Assembly: GCF_947507565.1 (NCBI RefSeq)
Contig: NC_089193.1
Coordinates: forward strand, 1,670,325-1,734,324
Length of the DNA: 64,000 bases
From: Oscarella lobularis
Lineage: Eukaryota > Porifera > Homoscleromorpha > Homosclerophorida > Oscarellidae
Direction of reading: 5' to 3'
Shown here: positions 52,501 to 63,200 of the stretch, piece by piece
How the letters are laid out: each line of letters begins with the position of its first letter
How positions within the stretch are numbered: the first letter of the stretch is position 1
The notes under the pieces: generated by a model
What the model saw: the letters and a program-made list of their open reading frames with translations, nothing else
Told to the model about the DNA's origin: nothing
Databases searched by the model: none
Program-made: the position numbers and the translations under genes

Positions 52501-52647
52501 CGGTTGCGCGACGATCTGGCGAGGAACGCGTCTGCTGGGTGCAAAGGGGCGTGGATTGTTATTTTCGACAGACGTACGCTAGCACCACGTGATGAAATCG
52601 ATGCCCGGATCCGCTCGAGTGTATCACGCCATCGTCGCCTGATCGGC
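52501..52647. promoter_or_regulatory. Divergent promoter, PDZ gene / farnesyl diphosphate synthase
   Basis: 147 bp separate the two outward-facing ATGs. CACGTGATGAAATCG near 52,586 contains an E-box (CACGTG). A shared promoter is inferred from the spacing. Confidence 0.45.
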
Positions 52648-54119
52648 ATGAATTCGTCGGATTTTGACGCCGCTTTTGCATCGATCATCGAAGACAGTCT
52701 TCCTTCGACGAGCGACGACGACCTACTCGTCGCAAGAGACCGAATTCGCGAAGTAACGACCCGAATGAATGAAATTTCCCAACCCGTCCGAGCGAACGCA
52801 CCCTAGATCCTCGAATACAACGTTCCGCACGGCAAAAGAAATCGCGGCCTATCCGTTCTCACCTCCTATCGTCATCTAAAACCCGATCACTCGCCGAACG
52901 CTCGCGAAACGAGACAAATCCACGTTCTGGGCTGGTGCGTCGAAATCGTAAGGAAAGGGGGGCGTGGCGCGCTACAACGAACCACACATAGGATTTATTT
53001 TTAATTTAATTTTTTATTAATTAATAGTTGCAAGCGTGGTTGCTCATTGCTGATGATATCATGGATAGTTCTGTTACGCGTCGAGGTAGAGATTGCTGGT
53101 ACAGAAGGGTAGGTGTTCTTTGTTTTTTTCTATGGGGTTCTCTTTTTTTTATTTGGGCCTTTTTCTATCAGGAAGGCGTCGGTTTGGTTGCAATTAATGA
53201 TGCCTTTATTACGGAATCCATTCTTTATAAGCTTTTGAAGAAGCATTTTCGCGGCGAAACGTATTATATTGATTTGGTTGAATTGTTTGTGGAGGTACAC
53301 GCTTGATAGCGCGTTCACGTGGGGCCCAAAATTAATAATTTAGCGTTAGATTACGCACGATACCGAGATTGGGCAAATGCTTGATCTTGTGACGGCGCCA
53401 GAAGGAAAACCAAATTTTGATCACTTCACTTTGCAAAGGCAAGAAGGAAACATTGGTAGCGTTTTAGACTATGTTCCTCTATTAGATATAAGGCAATTGT
53501 TAAATACAAAACGGCCTTTTATTCTTTCTATTTGCCTGTGGCGTTAGCAATGAGAATGGTACGAGGGAGAATGTAGGAAATAGATGATTCAAAGTTTTAA
53601 ACTAGGCGGGCCTGACTGACGAAAAAGACTTTGAAAGAGCCAAAAAGATTCTCCTAATGATGGGCGAATATTTTCAAATTCAAGTAAGTATTTCGAGAGA
53701 GAGAATTCGCGTGTAGAATAACAAACGTAGGATGACTACTTGGATTGCTATGGCGATCCCAAAGTGACAGGCAAAATAGGAACAGACATAGAAGACAACA
53801 AATGCAGCTGGCTCATAGTCCAAGCCCTCACCAAAGTGACACCAGAACAACGAAAAATCTTAGAAGTAGGAAACACTACAGTCAATTCATTAGATTGAGT
53901 ATTTGAGGGTGCGTGTAGGAAAATTACGCTTCGAAGGATTCCGCGTGCGTGGAGCGCGTCAAGAAGGTCTACGCTGATTTGGATCTTGAGGGAGCCTATA
54001 GGACGTATGAAGATTTGAGCTACAAGCAGTTGATGGAGTTGATTGAGAAAGAATGCGGATCTTTGCCCAAAGCAATGTTTATTGATTTCGCTAGCAGGAT
54101 TTATAAGAGGAACAAGTGA
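52648..54119 (+). CDS. FDPS: Farnesyl diphosphate synthase
   Basis: Condenses isopentenyl and dimethylallyl diphosphate to geranyl and then farnesyl diphosphate, in the mevalonate/isoprenoid pathway. Exon 1 (52,648-52,752) ends RDRIRE. A 54-bp intron that contains an in-frame TAG is followed by [17 protein letters not shown]. The first Asp-rich motif is [16 protein letters not shown] and the second is [13 protein letters not shown], with [13 protein letters not shown] after it. [15 protein letters not shown] is also typical. The Phe/Tyr positions before the first DDxxD fit a farnesyl-length product. The end IYKRNK and TGA (54,117) match the family C-terminus. No mitochondrial presequence is evident, so it is probably cytosolic or peroxisomal. 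The start was chosen as the first ATG in frame that does not overlap the divergent PDZ gene. The last exon nearly meets the converging MYB gene (98 bp between stops). Confidence 0.94.
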
Positions 54120-54217
54120 AAAGAACGAAAGAAGGGCTCGGGGGATTCTATGGAAATGTTCTTTCTACAGTCTTTTTTGGGAAAAAAGGTTTTTTTTTTG
54201 ATTGGCTGGTTCATTTG

Positions 54218-56187
54218 TTATGATTGCGGATTGACGAAAACGAAAGCGAGTTCCGTCATTTCCTGCTGATCGCTCGTCTGACCGAACGTGATCATTTCCC
54301 AATCAGAAAGCTAAGAAAATATAATCAAATTAACCCCCAAATTAATTACTAATTATAATCCCACTTCTCTGTGCACTCTAAGCGGCTCGGAATACAATTC
54401 CTTTTCGTAGTCTTCAAGAGGATTAATCTAGAATCGATTCTAATTAGGTATTTAATACGTAGAAAGTACTTACGTCATTCATGACGCCAGAATCGATTTT
54501 TAGCTGATCATCAAATTGATCAGCAAGCTGCTTAGATACTCGTCCCCCGCGCAAACGACTCCTATTGGCCACAAGCCCAGACCATATCTAGAAACAAGAC
54601 TAGTATCAGATATCGAACAAAAACTACTCTATACTCTTGATTTGCTCTTTGGTTGTTTTTCTTTTAGTGGAGTTGGCGTTGGGGGCGACAAGTTGAGAAG
54701 GCTTGGGTCTCCGCTGGGCGAGAATCGCTTTCGCTTTGCTAAAGGCGTCGTCTTTCTCGATTTGGATCTTGCCCCTGATACAGGAGTCGATGTGAAACTG
54801 GGCCCGCGAGTCAAGTCGTCTTCGTCTAGTCGCGAGAGACTGCGTATCGTTTCCGGACTGTTGAGGAATACGGAGGGGGAGAAGGACGGCGACGCTTTGA
54901 TTGGAGTGTGATTTGGAGTCGACGACTTGGGAGGGGAAGCGCAAATAGGAAACTAACGGTAAGAATGCATGATAGTACCACCCCTGTAATAGAAATAAAG
55001 AGGGAGCTCACTCTTCGTTTCTTGCCCTTTTGGTTCTTTCGTAAAATGCTGGGTGGCACTTCAAGCTTTGAATTGGCAGTATAGATACTGTAGATTATAG
55101 ATAGATGATACAGTATCTTGGTCGTTTTTTCTTACGTGCTCATTGGACCGTGGTCCAATGTGAGAATCTCGCTACTAGTGACGAAAGCCTGACTTTCCAA
55201 AAACGACGTAATATCGTTCTCTTGATGATTTGGCACAAACGATAGTTCGAAATCCGGTTCAGTCCAAACAAAGTCCGATTGAGAAACATCTTAGAAAGAT
55301 CTTTTAATTAATTGATATTATACGTTTTCTTAATTTTACCGTCTGTTAACTCCTCGCTTGCTCTTGCAATTTCCGCTGCAGCTTCGCACTGCCTTTTCAA
55401 AGTAGAATTCCAATGATTTTTAATAGCGTTATCCGTTCTAGAAAAATACGTATTAATTAATTACGTGAATTTTTTTTTCTTAGGTGTGTTGCTCACCTTC
55501 CTGGAAGTCGTTTGGCAATTTCTGCCCACTTGTTTCCCACCAGCCTGTGCATGTCCACAATCAACGCATTCTCCTCTTCAGTCCACGCCGTCTTTCTTAT
55601 ATCAGGCCGAAGATGATTATGCCATCTGAGGTAAGAAAAAATTAAATAATTAATTAGAAAGCAGGCCTCCCCCCCTCACCGTTCTCGACACTGCTTCCCT
55701 ATACGTCCTGGTAGCATTTCCGCTAGTTTTGACCACTGTTTCGACCCATTCTTTTCGACCCACTTACGAACGACGTCATCCTCCTAAAGATAATTAATTC
55801 TATCCTGCCACGCCCCCCTTTCGTGTACATGTATTCTTTTGCTTTCTAACCTCGCTTGTCCAGGCGCCCTTTACCATTTGCGGATTGGTGCTGTTCGATA
55901 TGCGTTGCCATCGTTTCTGGCATTCGCTTTCCGATCGATCGTCGAAGTGAGTCGAAATCGATTTCCAATCGATCGAATCGCGCGTCGCCACGCGACACGT
56001 CAATTTGCGCAGCATATCGTCCTAAACGCGTCGCACGCGAGCCGATTCGATGCGAATTCGACGACTTTTCGCGCTCTTTTACCTCTTCGCGCGTCCATTT
56101 TCCCCGCGCGGGGCGCCGCCTCGCGCGCGGTAGCGATTTCGGCGCGGGATCGTAGCTCTCGTCGCATTCGACGTCGTCGGAAATCAC
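54218..56187 (-). CDS. MYB: Three-repeat MYB transcription factor (MYB/MYBL2 type)
   Basis: Nuclear DNA-binding protein of the animal c-MYB/B-MYB class, a regulator of proliferation and cell-cycle genes. From ATG 56,187: R1 is split (GKWTREE then [30 protein letters not shown]). R2 is GAWTSE then [35 protein letters not shown]3 is [20 protein letters not shown] and [19 protein letters not shown]. Each repeat carries the spaced tryptophans. Downstream are an acidic segment ([15 protein letters not shown]), VPPSILRK with a basic stretch, [10 protein letters not shown], a TPTPLK-like motif, RYGLGLW, and a final [17 protein letters not shown] block like the conserved C-terminus of vertebrate MYBs. 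The domain order is complete. Exons 1 and 2 (56,187-56,083 and 56,021-55,851) are firm; some C-terminal splice choices are less sure. Confidence 0.9.
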
Positions 56188-56481
56188 CGAAACGTCGATC
56201 GGCGTAAAGAGGGGGGCTCTACGGTGAGAAGGGACGCGCGTTCAGCTGTTGCAACGTTGTAGCAATTGCGTTTCTTTGCGCTAAAAGCGTTCTACGACTC
56301 CTGTATCTTTTCTTGCCTTTCCACGGAATAGTCGGTCATCGTTCGCCGCGTGTGATTCGGCGTGAGGCGACGCCTTGGGACTTGGGATGTGGACGACGAA
56401 GTTGAATAGCCCTCGTCGATGTGATTGGTCGACTGAGGACAATTCAATTATTGTTGGCGAGCACCCGTATGGTACGGTGGA
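56188..56481. promoter_or_regulatory. Divergent promoter, MYB / RMP24-like gene
   Basis: 294 bp between outward-facing start codons. There is no obvious TATA box. A CCAAT-type reverse motif (ATTGG) occurs near 56,423. A bidirectional promoter is inferred. Confidence 0.4.
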
Positions 56482-57214
56482 ATGGCCAGGGAAATCGAAG
56501 CGAAAAAGTTGAATTTCTACTGGTCTGTGGCGCATTTATACGCAGCGAGACTGTCTCAAACGTCGCGCTACTTCATGTGAGATAATTCATTCTTCCAGGG
56601 CTCCTTTTGAGGGTACTCTCGTTCGCAGGTCTCGATTTCAGTCGCAGGCCATCGAAATGCGATCTCGTTAGCAAAATCTGCACCTCTAACATTAAATCCA
56701 GTGATTCATTGGTTCAGGTATGTCGGATAGCATCGTTTCGAGGGCTTGTCCCTACTGCGGTGCTTCATTCACCAAAACCGACTCAAAGCCGCGCACGATC
56801 TCACTGAAAAAATGCAGAAAATTGAAAGTTCATCCTCATTTCCGAAAAATGCGCAAATGGCATTCCGTTTTGGTACTAAAAACCACGCCCCTTATATAAA
56901 AATTTTTAATTCCAGTTATAGGGTCGTAAGTGTTTGGAATGTGAGCGACTTATTGGCATTCCCGGAGTTCAACTGAACCCAAAACAGCAGAGAAAAAGTG
57001 CATATACATAAAACGTTAATTTAATTGCTAAATTAGTGTTTTTGATGTAGAAACGTCCGTCAATGTGGAGACGAAGACAAAGAAGAAAAAGAAGAGAAGA
57101 TCGATGTTGAAAGAAGCCCTCGACAGCGTGTACAAGCCAGATCCTAATGAAAATCAGAACGTTTCTCTGAAGGATTTCCTTGTGTCTTTGTCTTCTAACG
57201 GTAAGGAGAGTTGA
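56482..57214 (+). CDS. RMP24 (C18orf21)-like RNase MRP zinc-ribbon protein
   Basis: Five exons give 167 aa: 56,482-56,576, 56,599-56,612 (14 nt), 56,718-56,872, 56,922-56,997 and 57,051-57,214. The N-terminus AKKLNFYWSVAHLYAARL followed by SRYFM resembles the helix of C18orf21/RPP21. Two CxxC knuckles follow (ACPYCGA and KCLECER), a Zn-ribbon as in RPP21 and Rpr2. A Lys/Arg stretch leads to LKEALDSVYKPDPNENQ and SLKDFLVSLSS, close to the C-terminal motif of vertebrate C18orf21. That protein is now known as an RNase MRP-specific subunit, in nucleolar rRNA processing. RPP21 is the main alternative, but the C-terminal motif favours RMP24. The 14-nt exon is inferred from frame, and an alternative exon at 56,632 would not keep it. 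Confidence 0.72.
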
Positions 57215-57234
57215 TTGGTGGGGTTTTCGTATTG

Positions 57235-57242
57235 TGACGTCA
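57235..57242. promoter_or_regulatory. Perfect CRE palindrome upstream of the microprotein
   Basis: TGACGTCA lies 37 bp before the start codon of the 51-aa membrane microprotein, matching the spacing seen at ILVBL. It may mark a separate promoter for this short gene. Confidence 0.4.
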
Positions 57243-57279
57243 TTATCGCGAGTTTGTACAAAAGGAGGCCCCTGTTTAA

Positions 57280-57492
57280 ATGATTCCTGCGTTGTGGTGA
57301 GTAGAATGGGGGTCCCTCGCTAAATTTCGCTATATAAAAGTCCTCTTTTGTAGTGAAAGTTCTTGCTTGAACTTAGTGGTTGGGTTAGTGGGCGTGGGCC
57401 TTCTTGTGGGATTTCTGCTCTATCGGCGCATGCACAAGAGCGACGACGAGCCTTTGCCCCCTTCCCGACAGGGAAGAAGACGTCATGAATAA
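57280..57492 (+). CDS. 51-aa single-pass membrane microprotein
   Basis: Two exons (57,280-57,296 and 57,354-57,492) join in phase: MIPALCESSC, then the hydrophobic helix LNLVVGLVGVGLLVGFLLY (residues 11-29), then RRMHKSDDEPLPPSRQGRRRHE. The positive charges right after the helix predict a cytosolic or matrix-side C-terminus. GxxxG-like spacing in the helix (GLVGVGLLVG) could support helix packing. I do not recognise the family; small mitochondrial or ER integral membrane proteins look like this. It starts 65 bp after the stop of the RMP24-like gene, and a splice from that gene's last exon cannot reach its frame. An independent gene with its own CRE-bearing promoter is most likely. Confidence 0.5.
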
Positions 57493-57665
57493 CTTTTTGC
57501 ATTTTATGTTTGCATTAGAAAAGAAATGAAAATTAGGTGACTTAGCAACGTATCCGGGAGATTATGCGCGCATGCGTAGACGCTTTTTCAAAGACGTTTG
57601 TTTCGAAACGCCAAGGCCACGCGTCTCTCTCGCTCTCTTCTTCTTTTTCGACTGCGGACGCAGCT

Positions 57666-58097
57666 ATGGCATCTTGGTAAGCTCATTTATACCCTCGCGT
57701 AAGCACGAGGATGCTTCCCCAGCGCGATCGCGTAGCGAGGGCCCCCTAAATCAGGGACCGTCGTCTGCTCGCACAAATTGCCTCTCTTCCTCGTCGCACG
57801 CGAAGCAATACGCTTTTAAAGAGCTTCGGCGCATCGCGTTCTCTTCTTAGGGAATTCGGATTAGCACGTGGCGCTGGAGAGATTTCGATCGACGAAAGGC
57901 AACAGCAGGAGCACTTCGCCGACGAAGAAAGTGTATTCAGGTACGATTTACTTGCAAGGGGGCTCGCTCCTTATGGAACTTCCTTTGGCTGAAGGTTTTC
58001 CAGCCGCGAGGACTCTGTTGGTCCAACACTGAGTGGAAACAACGCGAAGCAACGCCAACGAAGAAGAAGAAGAGAGCGTCTTCGCGCGCGTTTTTAG
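57666..58097 (+). CDS. Hypothetical 64-aa Arg-rich protein
   Basis: Three exons (57,666-57,676, 57,851-57,940 and 58,004-58,097) join in frame. They give MASWEFGLARGAGEI, SIDERQQQEHFADEESVF, SREDSVGPTLSGNNAK and a basic end rich in Arg (QRQRRRRRERLRARF). Splice sites are canonical (TTG/gtaagc, cttag, ttccag). The acidic middle with Ser and the basic tail suggest a small nuclear or nucleolar protein, but no family is recognised. Without the last splice the frame closes soon after 57,940. Confidence is moderate because the gene rests on frame and splice sites alone. Confidence 0.4.
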
Positions 58098-58099
58098 TG

Positions 58100-58440
58100 C
58101 ATGAAAATTTTAATGCATGAAATTCGCGGTAGAGTAGAAGCCTTTGATCTCCAGGGTATGGAGACAAGGCTGCGCGCTTAGGGGCGGCTTGCGTGCGCAA
58201 TTCTCTCTAAGTTAGCGCGAGTGGACTACGTAGTTAGGTCGCGAATTTGTATTTTCAATAAAAGTAGGTAAAACTATGCTCAAAATTTTATTCAGAATAT
58301 CCCGTATGTAATAATCAAAATACAAAGTTCTCTCCCCCCCTCCTCCTTCTTCCTCCTCCTTTCTTGGTTGTCCCTGGGCCGTCGCTCCTGCGCTGCCACT
58401 TGACCCCCCTAGGAGGCCAAGCGGTGAGACTGAGACTGCA
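58100..58440. other. Gene-free stretch with CT-rich tract
   Basis: AT-rich sequence followed by a pyrimidine-rich run (CTCCTCCTTCTTCC, about 58,333-58,365). No credible exon on either strand. Confidence 0.4.
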
Positions 58441-58680
58441 GTCCCCACAGTGAACTTTAACCCAAGTCCACAGGGGGTAGGCACATTAACCTCCAGCCAC
58501 CAAGGAGGGAGACTTTAACCCAAGTCCCCAGGGGAGAGCGCATTAACCTCCAGCCCACAAGGAGGGAGACTTTGCCCAAGTCCCCAGGGTGAACTTTAAC
58601 CCAAGTCCACAGGGGGACAGCTGATTAACCTCCGGCTGCCAGGGAGGGAGACTTTAACCCAAGTCCCCAGGGTGATGTCT
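58441..58680. repeat. GC-rich minisatellite
   Basis: Imperfect tandem copies alternate TTTAACCCAAGTCC and CAGGGG with ATTAACCTCC and AGGGAGGGAGACT. The composite unit is about 50-60 bp with roughly four copies. Copies differ by small indels. No coding frame. Confidence 0.75.
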
Positions 58681-58950
58681 TCGTCTACATCTTCTTCTTT
58701 CTGCATCTAATATCGTCGGATTGGTCGATCCGTTGGGAAGAGGAGAGAACTGAAATTCAAATTGAAACCAGTGCACTCAAATCTACTGTCTTATTTACCT
58801 TGAATGACTTGAGGAACGCCGTGGAGGAGGAGGGAATTGATCCATGTATTGATATAAGCATCTACAAAAAATTCCAATTTCAGCCAAAATTTGAGGTGTG
58901 AGGTCCTCTTGGTGTCGCGAGGTCAAACAGGCAACCCATCCCCATTGTTT
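58681..58950. other. Unassigned spacer
   Basis: Unique sequence between two repeat families. I see no open frame with splice sites, no RNA gene and no repeat here. Confidence 0.35.
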
Positions 58951-58959
58951 TATAAAGAA

Positions 58960-59715
58960 ATCTTAGGAATCGGAGAGGTCACCAAAATGAGCAAAAACCA
59001 TGAACTATAGTTCACGGTTGCTTAAAAATCTCAACTCACGGATTTCTAAATAAACGCGCTAAATCTACTCTACTTTGTTAGTAGAACAACCCCACAACGT
59101 CAAAAAGTTCGTACGGATCGAATTTCATACAAAAAAAGACCCGCTTCCGGTCACACTAGTATCAGCCACGCCTCTCAAAAAATCAACAAATTTGGTGCAG
59201 TAGACAAATTTGAGACCGTGGAACTAACTAGGTACTTTAGCTCTATCGTTTGACATAGAAAATTCGGAGTTTTGAGAGATAGGGTTTTTGACCAAAAACC
59301 ATGAACTATAGTTCATGGTTGCCTAAAAATCTCAACTCACGGATTTCCGAATAAACGCGCTAGATCTACTCTATTTTATCAGTAGAACAACCCTACAAGG
59401 TCAAACAGTTCGCACGGATCGAATTTCACACAAAAAACGACCCCCTTCCGGTATGCATTTATATCAGCCACGCCTCTCAAAAAATCAACAAAATTTTTGC
59501 GGTAGACAAATTTGAGACCGTGGAGTTAGCTGAGCACTAAAAAACTATTGTTTGACGTAGAAATCTTGGCGTTATGAGAGATGCGATTTTTGACCAAAAA
59601 CCATGAACTATATATAGTTCATGGTTGCCTAAAATCTCTACCTCGCCGATTTCCACATAAATGCCCTAGATCTACTCTACTTTATCAGTAGATCAATTCT
59701 ATAAGAGGTTTTGAA
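58960..59715. repeat. About 301-bp tandem repeat with a perfect palindrome
   Basis: Two full copies and a partial third, with periods of 302 and 301 bp (CCATGAAC at 58,998, 59,300 and 59,601). Each copy starts with a palindrome. In copy 2 it is CCATGAACTATAGTTCATGG, perfect over 20 bp. In copy 3 it is a perfect 24-bp version lengthened by TATA. In copy 1 there is one mismatch. Other shared landmarks are CTCACGGATTTC, AACGCGCTA, TCAGCCACGCCTCTC and GTAGACAAATTTGAGACCG. Copies are diverged, so the duplication is not recent. Confidence 0.85.
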
Positions 59716-60246
59716 GTTCGGTTCGTGCGCGTGCGCAGTTTTTGATAAAAAAGGGGGCCCCCCTTTCATCTCACCAAATCGAAATCGCCTAATTTCTTAC
59801 CTTGTGACAGTCTTTCGCGTTTCTTAAAGTTCGCAGACCTTCTGGGACCTGGTAACGAAATAAAATCGTGATTGGGGGCCCCTCCTTGCACTGCATCGAT
59901 CTGCCTACCTTTCGATCTTCCCAAACTACATAACTAACGCTAAAGAACGCTCCTGAAGACGTTTAAAGCGAGTTTTCGAGGAGGCGGTGACATCGATGAC
60001 GTTTGAACATGGCGCAGCTTAGCGTGCGCTGCTGACGTCACTGCAAAGAAAAAATGCACATTATATCATAGGTGCTGGATTTCTTGTTTCACTCACCACA
60101 AGACTGCAATACATCTCCTCATTTGCAAATGCACAATCATATATGACGCAACAATATAAACCCAAGAAAAAATCTCCCCAAGTCTAATATTAATCCCCTC
60201 CAAAAAAAAAATAAACCCAATCTCTTTACAATAATATACTCCCCAC
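59716..60246. other. 3' flank of the KIF21-like gene
   Basis: Contains two GGGGGCCCC-type palindromic patches (about 59,754 and 59,875), a perfect CRE (TGACGTCA, 60,033-60,040) and an AT-rich end that would be the 3' untranslated region of the minus-strand kinesin. No gene is seen. Confidence 0.4.
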
Positions 60247-63200
60247 CTAACTAACTCTCCATATCATCACTTTCTTATCACTCGACCCAGTCAAAAGTAA
60301 CGATGGGGACCCCCCTTCCCCTCCCCACGTACCCATACAATTGACGGAGTACTGATGAGCGACGACTTCGCCTGCGGGCGCCAAACTCTGTCCCCCGGCT
60401 AGAGACCACAATTTCACGACGCCGCTTCGACATCCGCTTGCAACGAGCTCCGTTCCGGGCACGTGTTGCATTGCCGTGATCCACGATGTGTGCGCTGGAC
60501 AGATTGAGCCTTGGAGTTGGAAACGATTGAGATTCCAATTTTTTATGACGAAATCGCGCGATCCGCTGAGAAGGAATTGTCCGCAACGCGCGATCGATTG
60601 GACGCCGTCGTAGTGAGGCGGTTCGAGAGTGTGAAGAGGATTAGACGAGATTTTTAAATCAAAAATCTATAAAATAATATATGTTAATAAGAGATTAAAT
60701 TTTATTTTATTTTCTTACTCTGACGTAGTGGTCACGGGATCCAGTGTAGAGCCACTTTCTCTCACTTTCCGTTTCGTTGAGAAGAAGAGTGACAACGGCA
60801 GCTGAATGACCCAATAATTTTCCGCTGATAGCAAACCTATATAATACGTCATAAAATCTATAAAAATTACCCACGTTCTTTCTCACTTATTGAGATCCCA
60901 AATTTTGACGTTTGACGTTCCATTGGCTGCGCAGTAGAGATTCGATCCTGATTGGTCGATAACAATGTCCTGTATATTTCCTCCGCCCCTCCACAAACGA
61001 TCCGCCGAATTTGGACTAGATCATTAATAAAAATTCAAAAATAAATACCATTTATCGAGTCCTTACCCCATTGTTTTCACGCACTTATTCTCCAGCCTCA
61101 AATCCCAAACCTGAACAGCAGAAAAATTCAGTGAAAAAAGAGATCAATATTGATTTTATTGCGTACTTTGATTGCAGCTTGGCTCGCCGAGAATAGAAGC
61201 CCAGATTCGCTACAATAGGCGAGCTTCGCAACGCTATTCAATTGCGAAAACGTCATCACTTCTTTTTCCGCCTCCAAATCCCAAACGCGCACACTACTAT
61301 CTACAATATCAATACATTTATTCATTTCTTTATTATAGAGAAACCTTGATTTTCTCACCTTGAGATCCCGTACATATCCACTCGCAACTTCCGCCTCGTA
61401 TCGTAGCAAGAGCCATGACAGCACTCGAATGGCCCTCCAAGGAATATACGGGAGTGAGAGCAGGGAGCGTGCCGCCGCTGACTTTGCTATCATTCATCTT
61501 TATCACATTCCCGGGATTTTGAAGGGGACTGATCCCCGGTTCCACGGGCGCGCTGAGACGCTGAAACACAGGCGGAACGCCACTTTCTGTCGTCGTCTTT
61601 CGCGTCACTCCAGGCGACGGCGACGGCGCGGGGACTTCGACGACGGCGGCGCGCTTCTTCTCGTCGCCTCGGAAACGCGTTGGAATTTTCGACGGTGGGG
61701 GCATGACTTCAATGACGTCATCCAATTTCTTTTTCTTGGTTTCCGTTTCTTCTTCTTTCTCTTCTTTTTCCGGTGGCATGACGTCATCTTTTTTGATGCC
61801 GTCGATTTCGATTTTGACGTCTTCCTGGGAGACGACGTTGCCTTGGACACTGTGAGTTGGATAGAGAAGTTCCATGGGAGTGGCCATGCGCCTTCGAGCC
61901 TAATTAAATAATAATTAAATATTAATTAATTAGTATTGCGCTCACTTTTGTCTTGGGACTGATGATGGAGATCAATTTCTGCCGATGCGCTTCTGTAGCA
62001 CTATCTGAAGAACTAAGAAACGAATAAAAATCTTATTATTTAATTAATAAATAATTAGTATGGCTACTTTGAATCCTGCGTTTCATTTGACGATCCAGAT
62101 GCAGATCTCCGTATATCAAACGTCTCATTCTAAATACACAATAAATAATTCATTCATTCATTAATTAAAAAAATGGAATTACCATGGCTTTTGGTGATTC
62201 GTCTCCCTCTCCTTCCTTCCGCTTTTCGACGTCTTTTGGCTTTATCAAATGATGTAGTAGACTAGACATGGCCTTCGCTTCACTCTGCATTAATTCGCTG
62301 TCCCATTGCGCCGTCTGTTGAACGAGCAGCTCCCCCTTGGCACGCCCCTCTTCTTCCGTCGCTTTTAACATTTCCTTCAGTCGACGATTCTCCCATTGAC
62401 ACTCCGACAATTCAACGCCCTAAAACGAGAAATTAAATTCTCATACAGTAGTTATCATGTGAGTTTTCTCACCTGATTGACTGTCTTATTGAGAAAGTGC
62501 TCCATGAAGTATTTCGCTTCGTTTATTCCGCAACGATGTAGCACAGCTGTAGCCTTTGCCAAACCGTCGTCTTCCTAAAAGATTATATAAATTAATTAAT
62601 TAATAAAGTAATTGATTTTTATTCGTACTTTCGCGTCCATGAGTCCCATTATGTCGCTCTCTCTCTCCTGGATGTTTTCCTCGGCGAATTGGAGATTCGA
62701 TTTCAGTGTCTCCAGCTCATCTTCGACGTCAAGAATAAACGTTTCATCCTAACGATTTAATTAAATCCTCGCGTGCTATGAGTATGAGACCTTTCCCCCT
62801 CTACTCACTCTTCCAATTTCTACAGCCTCAAACCGACTTGACGTCAATTCGGAAATCTCCTTACCCAATTTCTCCCTCTCCTACGAAGAAAAACAAATTC
62901 GAATAAGTATAGATACAAAAACGGACACGCAAATATATAAATAACCCTCATTATTCACAGTGAACATATTAACCCCATTATTCACGATAAACAGTTACGG
63001 TTTATTTATTCACCACATCAATTCACCGTGAACAACTGTGACGTACTTATCAACATAGATATGCATGCAATAGACCCTTGTATGACTCTATCTCTCACAC
63101 ATTCGAATATGCATAACACGCAAACATATAACCCTCATTATTCACGGCGAACAGTTAAGGTTCACATATTAACCCTCAATGTTCACAGTAAATATCTACG

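Noticed and set aside
56632-56717. Alternative 86-nt exon in the RMP24-like gene
   Set aside because: It is bounded by AG and GT, but its length shifts phase and breaks the CPYC zinc-ribbon frame. Skipping it keeps the frame.
58212-58484. 90-codon minus-strand frame with a poly-Glu/Gly stretch
   Set aside because: It arises from the CT-rich tract and the minisatellite edge, with no splice structure and no family likeness.
61360-61911. 183-codon plus-strand frame over the KIF21-like linker
   Set aside because: Opposite to the acidic/Pro-rich linker of the kinesin. Its Phe-rich stretch is the reverse of Glu/Lys codons.
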